Positions 1 to 6,268 of a stretch of DNA of 7,589 bases are shown piece after piece; the first letter of the stretch is position 1; each line of letters opens with the position of its first letter. The stretch comes from an uncultured Bacilli bacterium. Lineage in GTDB: Bacteria > Bacillota_I > Bacilli_A > RF39 > UBA660. The translations under genes and the position numbers were made by a program. Below the pieces are notes generated by a model. The model worked only from the letters and a program-made list of their open reading frames with translations. It made no database searches and was not told where the DNA came from. The DNA lies in the NCBI GenBank assembly GCA_947631135.1, contig CANRKE010000056.1:1-7589 (forward strand), given 5' to 3'.

Positions 1-906
1 TCCATCATAATCCATATCTATATATATTTTTAATGCTTCATATGTTTCTGTACTTGTCCAATATGTTCCAAAGTTTTTCTTCCTAATTGAATCTATTACT
101 GATTTAGGATTATATATTCTATAATCACCTACTATATATCCATTATACCATCTACTCATTTCGTCAAAATCTACATCATATTTATTACATAAGTTTTTAA
201 CTTCATCAGTAGTAAAACCTGTATACTTTGATAAATCAGCCATTTCTATCATTGAATATTCATCAAACATATTAAGTGCAGAATGAGTACCATATTTCTT
301 TATTGGTAATATTCCTGTCATATATACTAAAGCTACATACTTCCTATCTTTAAATAAATTTCTTAGAAAATCTAAATATTTATTTTGTAATTCTTTATCA
401 TTTTGAGCTTCTCTAAATATACAATCCCATTCATCTACTACAAAGATAAATTCTTTATTATCTTCTACATATATTTCTTCTAATGCATCAGCTAGTACTG
501 TTGTTTCATCACTTATTACATTACTATAATATTTTCTTAATTCATTTAATACTTTATTTTGTATATAATTAGTAAGATCATCAATATTATCTACACTACT
601 CAAAAACTGTTGAATATTCAAACTAATAACATTATATTTATTTAAATATTCTTTATAAGATTTAGATTTACTAATTTCATATTTTTTAAATAAATCACTA
701 GAATCAACACTACAATCATAATATGCACATAACATTTCTGCAACATAAGTTTTACCAAATCTTCTTGGTCTTGATACACATATATAACCTAACTTTGTGT
801 CTAATACATTATTTGTATATTCTATTAATCCTGTTTTATCCACATATATACCTGTATTTATACTTTTACTAAAACCTTTATTTCCTGGATTTAAATATAT
901 TCCCAT
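1..906 (-). CDS. AAA-ATPase-like protein (PF09820 type), C-terminus cut by window edge
   Basis: The open frame starts at ATG 906-904 and runs 302 codons off the left edge without a stop, so only the N-terminal part is visible. The ATG has a good ribosome site (GAGGGAG, 910-916). Family features seen are a Walker A-like loop SRPRRFGKT (residues 45-53), in which RPRRFGKT replaces the usual GxxxxGKT; a Walker B FVVDEWD (155-161); the TGILPIKKYG segment (198-206); and RWYNGY...YNPKSV (252-270). These match the AAA-ATPase_like family, which is often followed by a PD-(D/E)XK nuclease-like domain (DUF1703). That domain would lie beyond the window and is not seen. Members are common and multi-copy in gut Bacillota and Bacteroidota. 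Their cellular role is poorly known, with mobile-element or nucleic-acid functions suggested from the domains. The gene looks monocistronic with its own strong promoter. Family assignment is confident; function is unknown. Confidence 0.9.
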   Translation of the reverse strand, partial: MGIYLNPGNKGFSKSINTGIYVDKTGLIEYTNNVLDTKLGYICVSRPRRFGKTYVAEMLCAYYDCSVDSSDLFKKYEISKSKSYKEYLNKYNVISLNIQQFLSSVDNIDDLTNYIQNKVLNELRKYYSNVISDETTVLADALEEIYVEDNKEFIFVVDEWDCIFREAQNDKELQNKYLDFLRNLFKDRKYVALVYMTGILPIKKYGTHSALNMFDEYSMIEMADLSKYTGFTTDEVKNLCNKYDVDFDEMSRWYNGYIVGDYRIYNPKSVIDSIRKKNFGTYWTSTETYEALKIYIDMDYDG

Positions 907-934
907 ATTCTCCCTCTTTTCTTAACTTAATTAA

Positions 935-963
935 ATTATATAATATTACATTTTGCATGTCAA
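935..963 (-). promoter_or_regulatory. Consensus sigma-A promoter of the AAA-ATPase-like gene
   Basis: On the minus strand TTGACA (963-958) and TATAAT (940-935) are separated by exactly 17 bases, a perfect match to the vegetative sigma-A/sigma-70 consensus. Transcription would begin near 928, giving a leader of about 22 nt that contains the ribosome site before ATG 906. The promoter lies just downstream of the spo0A terminator, so this gene is a separate unit. Confidence 0.85.
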
Positions 964-988
964 TTGAATAAAAATATTTAAACAAAAT

Positions 989-1024
989 ATAGTTACAAAA
1001 TTAACTAATTAATTTTGTAACTAT
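989..1024 (-). terminator. Hairpin terminator after spo0A
   Basis: A perfect inverted repeat has arms 989-1004 and 1009-1024 (16 bp) and a 4-nt loop. It starts 11 nt after the spo0A stop. On the minus strand it is followed by ATTTTGTTT, a moderately U-rich tail. The stem is AT-rich but long and perfect. It separates spo0A from the AAA-ATPase-like gene. Confidence 0.75.
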
Positions 1025-1035
1025 CACTATCTATA

Positions 1036-1806
1036 TTAAGACATAATCTTATTTTTATATTCTAATCTTAATTTATCAGAAATTGTAACTATAAATTCAG
1101 AATTAGTTGGTTTAGCCTTATCTATATCTACACTATGTCCAAAAATATCTTCCATTAAATCCCAGTTTCCTCTATTCCAGCTAACTTCTATTGCATGTCT
1201 TATTGCTCTTTCTACTCGAGAAACTGTAGTGTCGAACTCACTTGCGACACTCGGATACAACTCCTTTGTAATTGCTCCTACCATATCAGGATTATTGTAC
1301 AATAGGATTATCGCCTCCCTAATATATTGATACCCCTTAATATGTGATGGAATACCAAGTTCATGTAATATCTTTGAAACACTAATTTGTAAATTATTAT
1401 ATAATAAATTCAAAGATTTACTTTTACCACTTTCATTAGATAAAGCTTTAATTCTATTTTCCAAATCAATAAGTTCAAATGGTTTTAATATAAAATAATT
1501 AACACCATATTCTGATACTTTTCTTATAGTATCTGCATCATTAAATGCAGTAACAATAATGATCTTTTTATCTATATTGTTTTCTTTAATCTTTTCTAAT
1601 AGATAAAGACCATCTTTCTTAGGAAGAATTAAATCCATAATAATTAAATCATAATCTTTTTGCTTATTAATTATTAAATCCAATCCATCACTACCATTAC
1701 TGGCACTTAATACAACTTTAATACTAGCGTGACTACTAAAATACTCCCTTAACATACTGCACAAACTTTCATTATTATCTATCAATAAAATTCGTGTATC
1801 TTTCAT
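1036..1806 (-). CDS. spo0A: Spo0A, response regulator and master transcription factor
   Basis: 256 residues from ATG 1806, close to the usual Spo0A length. The receiver domain (about 4-121) has phospho-acceptor D58 (IIMDLILP), T86 (VTAF) and K108 (ILKPF). A short linker leads to the Spo0A C-terminal DNA-binding domain (about 140-250), with the nearly invariant SRVERAIRHAIEVSW (196-210) and KAKPTNSEFI (230-239). In sporulating Bacillota, phosphorylated Spo0A binds 0A boxes and controls entry into sporulation and other stationary-phase genes; non-sporulating relatives may keep it. The acidic pair normally written DD reads D10-N11 here. A start at 1845 (GTG) is unlikely because it falls upstream of the predicted transcription start, and the extra 13 residues are not Spo0A-like. 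AAGGGAG lies 4 nt before ATG 1809 and 7 nt before ATG 1806; I chose 1806. The usual neighbours spoIVB and recN are absent. Identity is very sure. Confidence 0.97.
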   Translation of the reverse strand: MKDTRILLIDNNESLCSMLREYFSSHASIKVVLSASNGSDGLDLIINKQKDYDLIIMDLILPKKDGLYLLEKIKENNIDKKIIIVTAFNDADTIRKVSEYGVNYFILKPFELIDLENRIKALSNESGKSKSLNLLYNNLQISVSKILHELGIPSHIKGYQYIREAIILLYNNPDMVGAITKELYPSVASEFDTTVSRVERAIRHAIEVSWNRGNWDLMEDIFGHSVDIDKAKPTNSEFIVTISDKLRLEYKNKIMS

Positions 1807-1847
1807 CATATATCTCCCTTCATATTCTACTAATACCACGCACACTT

Positions 1848-1895
1848 ATTATACAACATAAAATATTAATATTACTAGAGTTTTTTTTAGCTAGT
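1848..1895 (-). promoter_or_regulatory. Putative spo0A promoter with upstream A-tract
   Basis: On the minus strand a perfect -10 TATAAT lies at 1853-1848, predicting transcription from about 1841 and a 34-nt leader to ATG 1806. No good -35 is visible at 16-18 nt spacing. An A8 tract (1888-1881) sits at about -40 to -47, the position of an UP element, and is flanked by an ACTAG/CTAGT inverted repeat (1874-1878 and 1891-1895). The -10 is convincing; the rest is inference. Confidence 0.6.
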
Positions 1896-1907
1896 TTTGT
1901 AATATTA

Positions 1908-1932
1908 TGTCGATTTTACACGAATTTTACAC
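1908..1932 (-). promoter_or_regulatory. Possible 0A-like box and 11-bp direct repeats upstream of spo0A
   Basis: TGTCGAT (plus strand 1908-1914) matches 6 of 7 bases of the 0A-box core TGTCGAA, about 70 bases upstream of the predicted spo0A transcription start. It overlaps the first of two direct repeats, ATTTTACAC at 1913-1921 and 1924-1932, spaced 11 bp, about one helical turn. Autoregulation by Spo0A is known in Bacillus; here it is only a suggestion, since short AT-rich matches can arise by chance. Confidence 0.3.
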
Positions 1933-1960
1933 AAAAGTTTTCCACATATTTGTGGAAAAC
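1929..1960 (-). terminator. Rho-independent terminator after tpiA
   Basis: A perfect 10-bp stem, GTTTTCCACA (1937-1946) and TGTGGAAAAC (1951-1960), has a 4-nt loop. On the minus strand it is followed by TTTTGTGT (1936-1929). It lies about 40 nt after the tpiA stop and would end the pgk-to-tpiA transcript before the spo0A promoter. Confidence 0.85.
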
Positions 1961-2000
1961 AATAAATATTTGATATTTTTTAAAATCTAATGTAGAAAAA

Positions 2001-2729
2001 TTATGAATTATTAATCATATTTATTATCTTAATCATCTCATCTATATTACTAGAAGAATTACCAACTAAAAATCCATCACAATTTTCTACACTCAATATA
2101 TCATGTAGATTTTTTGAATTAATACTACCACCATATAATACATCTACATTTATCTTATATGCACTATAAAATAAATTTTTAATAAAATCAATTGTATCAC
2201 TAATTTCTTCAGAAGAAGGCATCATACCAGATCCAACAGCCCATAATGGTTCGTAAGCTATAATCAAATTATTCATATCTTCTCTATTTAAATCTTTAAA
2301 TATATCTAGTATTTCTCTTCTTAATACTTGTTTTTTACTTCCCATAAGCTTATCTTGCTTATCTTCACCAATACAAACTATTGGAATAATTCTATCAGAA
2401 AAACAATTTTTAATTTTACTATTTATAATATCTGTTGTATCACCAAAATTATTTCTTAACTCTTTATGTCCAACTATACAATATTTAACACCAACTTCTT
2501 TTAACTGACTAGAACTAACTTCTCCAGTATAAGCTCCTTTTTCATGAACAGAAACATTTTGGCTACCTAACTTAAATTGTCTATTAGCAAAAAATGGTAT
2601 ATGTATATAACTAGGACATATTATAATATCTATATTACCATAACAATAATTTTCTATATTTTTAATATAATCTTTAATATCTTCTATTTGCATATTCATC
2701 TTAAGATTCGCTATCAGTTTTTTCCCCAC
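2001..2729 (-). CDS. tpiA: Triosephosphate isomerase
   Basis: Interconverts dihydroxyacetone phosphate and glyceraldehyde 3-phosphate in the cytosol. The 242 residues are slightly under the usual ~250. Catalytic residues are present: N8 and K10 (ANLKMN), H88 (IVGHKE) and E160 (AYEPLWAVGSG, with flexible loop 6 following). The phosphate-binding YGGSI (199-203) and QNVSVHEKGAYTGE (57-70) are also clear. Several near-invariant positions differ: NWK reads NLK, GHSERR reads GHKELR, and the LVGG phosphate loop reads LVGN. The start must be GTG 2729, because the next Met (residue 11) would remove N8 and K10 and an in-frame stop lies four codons upstream. A weak AGG (2738-2740) lies 8 nt before it. 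The first 29 nt overlap the glycosyltransferase 3' end, suggesting translational coupling. It is the last gene of its block. The enzyme call is sure; normal catalytic rate is not. Confidence 0.95.
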   Translation of the reverse strand: MGKKLIANLKMNMQIEDIKDYIKNIENYCYGNIDIIICPSYIHIPFFANRQFKLGSQNVSVHEKGAYTGEVSSSQLKEVGVKYCIVGHKELRNNFGDTTDIINSKIKNCFSDRIIPIVCIGEDKQDKLMGSKKQVLRREILDIFKDLNREDMNNLIIAYEPLWAVGSGMMPSSEEISDTIDFIKNLFYSAYKINVDVLYGGSINSKNLHDILSVENCDGFLVGNSSSNIDEMIKIINMINNS

Positions 2730-3954
2730 TTTTATTACCTACTTTCTTTTGATTAAAAATATTTAATATTCCAAGATTAGCTCTATAATTTTCTATTGCT
2801 ATTTTATATACATCTAAAACTCTTTCTGCATAATATTTAGATGAAAACTGATTAGATGATATTCTTGCTTGTTTTGATAATCTTTTTAAATAATCTCTAT
2901 CTTCATACAAATCAAATATAATATTTTTATAATCTTTTTTAGTTTCAAATAATTTACCATTTAAATCATCAATTATAACATTTTTAAAACTTTCATCATT
3001 TATAGCAACAGGAGGCACAGATGATGCCATAGCTTCTATTATAGTAAGACCCTGTGTTTCAGTCTTAGAAGATGAAACAAAACAATGAGCTAACTGATAA
3101 TATTTTGGTACATCATCCCATGGAATTTTTCCAGTAAATATTATATTATCTTGAAGATTATACTTATTTGTTAATTCTTTATACTTATTTGCATCTGGTC
3201 CATCACCAATTATTAATAATTTAATATTTTTATATTTTTTTGCTATATCTCTTTGTGCATCTATTATAAATTCCACATTCTTTTCACTTGCTAACCTACC
3301 AACAAATAATATTATAAAATCATCTTTCTTAAGTCCAATACTATCTCTTAAATCATTAATTTTACTAGCTGTAAATTTTTCTTTATAAAACCTATCAATT
3401 TCTATACCAGTAGGTACAATATGTACATTTCTTCTTAATTTATATTTATCTTTAAAAAGATCATAAGCTTTTTTTGTTGGTACAATAAGTTCAGATATAG
3501 TTTTATCACAATAGAATAATGTAAGATATTCAACAATCTTTTTACTAGTATGATTAAAATATCCTTTAGTTATATAATGAATATAATCTTCATACATAGT
3601 ATGATATGTATGTACTAATGGAATTTTAAATTGTTTAGAAATAATACGAGCAAATGTTCCAACACTAAATTCAGTATGTGAATGAATAACATCTAGTTTC
3701 CACTTTTTAATTTTATTAATACATCTTACAGGATATATACCACTTATTCTATAGTCATATATATGAACAGGAACACTAGGTATTTTAATAATATGTCCAT
3801 TTTCTTCATAACTATATTTAGTAGAATCATTATTTAGTGTTACAACAAATACTTGATGTCCTAATTTTTGTAATGATTTTTTAAGCATTAAAATACTTGT
3901 AGATACACCATTTATATGTGGTGGATACGTATCAGTAAATAAACCTATTCTCAC
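2701..3954 (-). CDS. GT4 family glycosyltransferase, probably diacylglycerol glucosyltransferase type
   Basis: A 417-residue two-domain (GT-B) retaining glycosyltransferase. The N-terminal acceptor domain opens with MRIGLFTDTYPPHINGV and has IHSHTEF (90-96) and HTYHTMYEDY (115-124). The C-terminal nucleotide-sugar domain shows FVGRLASEKN (217-226, with R220 and K225) and the EX7E motif E299-E307 in TETQGLTIIEAM. The overall pattern resembles alpha-monoglucosyldiacylglycerol synthases (Acholeplasma MGS and streptococcal or Listeria relatives), which transfer glucose to diacylglycerol at the inner face of the membrane. Lipid specificity is inferred. No signal peptide or membrane segment is seen. 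The start is GTG 3954, with a strong GAGGTGA (3959-3965) that overlaps the TGA stop of the upstream flippase-like gene; 4 nt separate the two genes. The 3' end overlaps tpiA by 29 nt. The lysine- and serine-rich tail after residue 400 looks unstructured. Alternative: another GT4 acting on polyprenyl or cell-wall acceptors. Confidence 0.88.
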   Translation of the reverse strand: MRIGLFTDTYPPHINGVSTSILMLKKSLQKLGHQVFVVTLNNDSTKYSYEENGHIIKIPSVPVHIYDYRISGIYPVRCINKIKKWKLDVIHSHTEFSVGTFARIISKQFKIPLVHTYHTMYEDYIHYITKGYFNHTSKKIVEYLTLFYCDKTISELIVPTKKAYDLFKDKYKLRRNVHIVPTGIEIDRFYKEKFTASKINDLRDSIGLKKDDFIILFVGRLASEKNVEFIIDAQRDIAKKYKNIKLLIIGDGPDANKYKELTNKYNLQDNIIFTGKIPWDDVPKYYQLAHCFVSSSKTETQGLTIIEAMASSVPPVAINDESFKNVIIDDLNGKLFETKKDYKNIIFDLYEDRDYLKRLSKQARISSNQFSSKYYAERVLDVYKIAIENYRANLGILNIFNQKKVGNKSGEKTDSES

Positions 3955-3958
3955 AGAA

Positions 3959-3965
3959 TCACCTC
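3959..3965 (-). promoter_or_regulatory. Ribosome site of the glycosyltransferase, overlapping the preceding stop
   Basis: GAGGTGA on the minus strand lies 4 nt before GTG 3954 (7 nt from its GAGG core) and contains the TGA stop of the flippase-like gene. This supports the GTG start and suggests coupled translation. Confidence 0.8.
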
Positions 3966-4963
3966 GAATTTTTTTTATTTATCGTTGCAAGAGCAAGTGC
4001 TCCAATTATCATACCAAAATAATATGTTATAAATCTCCAAATTATTATTATAGTAGATGTAATATAGTTTACTATATATACACCAAAAAATCTAGAAAAA
4101 GAATATTCTAATCCACCACTACCACCAGGTATTGGTACAAATGAACCAATAAGCATTACATATGCAGTACCAACAAAACTAATTAAATAACTTATACCTA
4201 CATCTTTTGATATCGATAGTGTTATTATATATGGTATTGAATATAAAAATATAAATGCTATAAAATTATATATAAAACACTTTAAATATATCATCTTATT
4301 ATCTTTTATTTCACATGCACTATTATAAAATTGTTTAATTGTTTTATTTAAGCTCTTTTTAGTTTTAGTTTTATTCTTAACTAGTTTAAATTTATGTAAT
4401 ATATCAACACATTTTGAAAGTATAAAGTTATCAAACCTATGTGTAAAACTTATTATTAACAATACAACCATAACTAGAAAGTTAATAGTAAAACCTAAAA
4501 ATGTTAATTTAGATAATAATGGTATTTTATCAAACATACCAAACATATGATTACACACTAAAGCAAATAATCCAAATAATATTAAAACAAATTGATATAC
4601 TACAAAATTCTGTATTACAATAGCAGTTGACTTAGATACTGATAATCCCTCTTTTGATAGAAAATATATCTGTACAGGTTGTCCACCAGTTGAAAATGGT
4701 GTAGTACCATTAAATAAAACTGTTATTAATGAATTTCTTATTGTTTTAAAAAAATTAAATTTATTATTAAAATGTCTAATCATAGTATGAAGTGATAAGC
4801 ATCTTAATAGTCCATATATACCCATAAATATAAATGCAAGCAGTATATACCATAAATTAAGTGAACTAATAACATGTATTACTTCAATAAAATTATCTTT
4901 AAGTGTGAAGAATAAAATAACTAGTAATATACTAAAAATTATTATAAATGTTTTTTTTTTAAT
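3959..4963 (-). CDS. Flippase-like integral membrane protein (LPG synthase TM / UPF0104 type), apparent ATT start
   Basis: A multi-spanning membrane protein of the PF03706 type, the family of the MprF membrane part and of YbhN-like proteins. Family signatures are NGTTPFSTGGQPVQIYFL (about residues 85-102 from the ATT start) and GSFVPIPGGSGGLEYSF (about 284-300). Hydrophobic segments include about 5-20, 37-58, 110-135, 150-170, 225-250 and 305-325. It may move or modify lipids. Beside the GT4 enzyme, a role in glycolipid or cell-envelope export is plausible but inferred. The first ATG is 4825, but it has no ribosome site and would cut off the first hydrophobic segments. The frame stays open to a stop at 4967-4969. 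ATT 4963 followed by three Lys codons gives a typical basic-then-hydrophobic N-terminus (IKKKTFIIIFSILL) and 334 residues, the family size. No ATG, GTG or TTG exists between 4966 and 4825. The 5' end overlaps pgk by 22 nt. Family is sure; the start is uncertain. Confidence 0.82.
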   Translation of the reverse strand: MKKKTFIIIFSILLVILFFTLKDNFIEVIHVISSLNLWYILLAFIFMGIYGLLRCLSLHTMIRHFNNKFNFFKTIRNSLITVLFNGTTPFSTGGQPVQIYFLSKEGLSVSKSTAIVIQNFVVYQFVLILFGLFALVCNHMFGMFDKIPLLSKLTFLGFTINFLVMVVLLIISFTHRFDNFILSKCVDILHKFKLVKNKTKTKKSLNKTIKQFYNSACEIKDNKMIYLKCFIYNFIAFIFLYSIPYIITLSISKDVGISYLISFVGTAYVMLIGSFVPIPGGSGGLEYSFSRFFGVYIVNYITSTIIIIWRFITYYFGMIIGALALATINKKNSR

Positions 4964-6156
4964 ATATTATATTCACCAATATCCTCAATATTTTCTATTC
5001 CAGGTAAACTACCACCTTCAAGTAGCTTTAAGCTAGCACCTCCACCAGTTGATATATGTGAAAACTTATCTTCTAGTCTAAACATTTTTATTGCAGAAAT
5101 ACTATCACCACCACCAACAATAGTAATACCTAAATTTTCTGCAGTAGCACGTGCAATTGCTTTTGTACCATTTTGATAATTTTTAAATTCAAATACTCCC
5201 ATTGGGCCATTCCAAATTATTTGTTCTGCATCTTTAATATATTTTTTAAATATTTCAATTGATTTTGGTCCTATATCCATTACAATATCATTATCTGATA
5301 TGTCAGATATATCTTTTATATTACCAGATACATCCTTAAATTGATCTGATACTACAAAATCTATTGGTAATATTATTTTATTTGAGTATTTTGACAATAT
5401 ATTTTTACAAAAATCTATACTATCTTTATCAATTAGAGATTCACCCATATTATATCCCTCTGATAATAGAAAAGTATTACACATTCCTCCACCAATTAAA
5501 ATATAATCAGCTTTAGTTACTAAACTTTCTATTAATTTAATTTTATCGGATACTTTCGCACCACCAAGTATTACTACAAAAGGATTATCTGGATTTTCTA
5601 TTGCAGGTAGCATTGATTTTAATTCTTCTTCAATTAAAAAACCAACTCCACTTTCTAAAAATTTAGAAATACCATAGTTTGATGCATGACGTCTATGTAT
5701 TGTTCCAAATGCATCGTTTATAAATATATCACCTAAACTAGCCCAATATTTTGCAAGTTCTAAATCACAACCACTTTCTAAATTACCATCAACATCTTCA
5801 TATCTAGTATTCTGAAGAAGTAATATCTGTCCATTTTTTAAATTAGCACACGCATCTTCTACTTCTCTTCCTCTAGTATTATCAACAAATTTAATTTTCT
5901 TTTTCATTAATTTTACTAATTCATTATATACAATACGCATATCATTTTTATTTTTATCATCTTCAGTTTTTACTTTTCCTAAATGTGACATCAATATTAC
6001 TTTTGCATTATGTCTAATAGCATATTTTATTGTTTCTAAACTTTTAACTATTCTAGTATTATCAGTAATTTTACCATCTTTAATTGGTACATTGAAATCA
6101 CATCTTATTATTACTCTTTTATTCTTTAAGTTAAAATCTTTAATTGTCTTTTTCAA
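4942..6156 (-). CDS. pgk: Phosphoglycerate kinase
   Basis: Transfers the acyl phosphate of 1,3-bisphosphoglycerate to ADP, giving 3-phosphoglycerate and ATP in the cytosol. 404 residues from TTG 6156, normal for bacterial Pgk. The N-domain substrate site shows RCDFNVP (18-24), SHLG (57-60) and NDAFGTIHRRHAS (147-159). The nucleotide domain shows GGAKVSDK (198-205), GGGM (222-225), NGPMGVFE (316-323), GGGDS (348-352) and TGGGAS (370-375). Start choice: GGAGG (6166-6170) is 9 nt before TTG 6156 and directly abuts ATG 6165, while ATG 6177 lies upstream of it. The TTG start also gives the usual N-terminus (MKKTIKDFNL). The C-terminus ends in KKKHL, read from a run of ten A, then tandem TAA stops. 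It overlaps the flippase-like frame. The first gene of its block, with its own promoter. Confidence 0.97.
   Translation of the reverse strand: MKKTIKDFNLKNKRVIIRCDFNVPIKDGKITDNTRIVKSLETIKYAIRHNAKVILMSHLGKVKTEDDKNKNDMRIVYNELVKLMKKKIKFVDNTRGREVEDACANLKNGQILLLQNTRYEDVDGNLESGCDLELAKYWASLGDIFINDAFGTIHRRHASNYGISKFLESGVGFLIEEELKSMLPAIENPDNPFVVILGGAKVSDKIKLIESLVTKADYILIGGGMCNTFLLSEGYNMGESLIDKDSIDFCKNILSKYSNKIILPIDFVVSDQFKDVSGNIKDISDISDNDIVMDIGPKSIEIFKKYIKDAEQIIWNGPMGVFEFKNYQNGTKAIARATAENLGITIVGGGDSISAIKMFRLEDKFSHISTGGGASLKLLEGGSLPGIENIEDIGEYNILKKKHL
4951..4960 (-). repeat. Ten-A homopolymer at the pgk/flippase junction
   Basis: The coding strand has ten consecutive A here (ten T on the plus strand). 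It encodes the last Lys codons of Pgk and, in the -1 frame, the first Lys codons of the flippase-like protein. Such runs are prone to polymerase or ribosome slippage and to sequencing-length error. Confidence 0.9.
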
Positions 6157-6165
6157 AATACTCAT

Positions 6166-6170
6166 CCTCC
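6166..6170 (-). promoter_or_regulatory. Ribosome site deciding the TTG start of pgk
   Basis: GGAGG on the minus strand, 9 nt before TTG 6156 and 0 nt before ATG 6165. The spacing favours TTG as the real pgk start. Confidence 0.7.
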
Positions 6171-6187
6171 AAAGCATATCCGATATT

Positions 6188-6196
6188 AGTATATCA
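6188..6196 (-). promoter_or_regulatory. Extended -10 promoter of pgk
   Basis: TGATATACT on the minus strand (6196-6188) is an extended -10 (TGn followed by TATACT). The hexamer 17 nt upstream, TTCATT, is a weak -35. The predicted transcription start is near 6181, about 25 nt before TTG 6156. It lies downstream of the gapA hairpin, so pgk can be transcribed independently. Confidence 0.55.
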
Positions 6197-6243
6197 CAAA
6201 TAAATCATAAAATGAATATTTAAATAAAAATTTATTCCATAAC

Positions 6244-6268
6244 AAAAAAGAATACAAAATATGTATTC
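6244..6268 (-). terminator. Short hairpin terminator after gapA
   Basis: A 7-bp stem (GAATACA/TGTATTC, arms 6262-6268 and 6250-6256) has a 5-nt loop. On the minus strand it is followed by TTTTTT (6249-6244). It begins about 10 nt after the gapA stop. The stem is weak, so partial read-through into pgk is likely. Confidence 0.7.

Noticed and set aside
1..906. Defence system around the AAA-ATPase-like gene
   Set aside because: Only one partial gene is visible and its neighbour is spo0A; no nuclease, methylase, toxin or mobile-element partner lies in the window.
1820..1830. Sigma-H type promoter for spo0A (GTAGAATAT resembles the -10)
   Set aside because: No sigma-H -35 at the right distance, and transcription would start inside the ribosome site.
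1807..1845. N-terminal extension of Spo0A starting at 1845
   Set aside because: It would begin with GTG upstream of the predicted transcription start (about 1841), lacks a ribosome site, and its residues do not resemble Spo0A; AAGGGAG fits the ATGs at 1809/1806.
1874..1895. Terminator on the plus strand (inverted repeat around T8)
   Set aside because: No plus-strand gene leads into it and the T-tract is in the loop, not after a stem.
3959..3961. TGA read as Trp (genetic code 4)
   Set aside because: Trp positions use TGG, and TGA is well placed as the flippase-like stop just before a strong ribosome site and the glycosyltransferase start.
6157..6177. Longer pgk starting at ATG 6177 or ATG 6165
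   Set aside because: The GGAGG lies downstream of 6177 and directly touches 6165; the spacing and the usual Pgk N-terminus favour TTG 6156.
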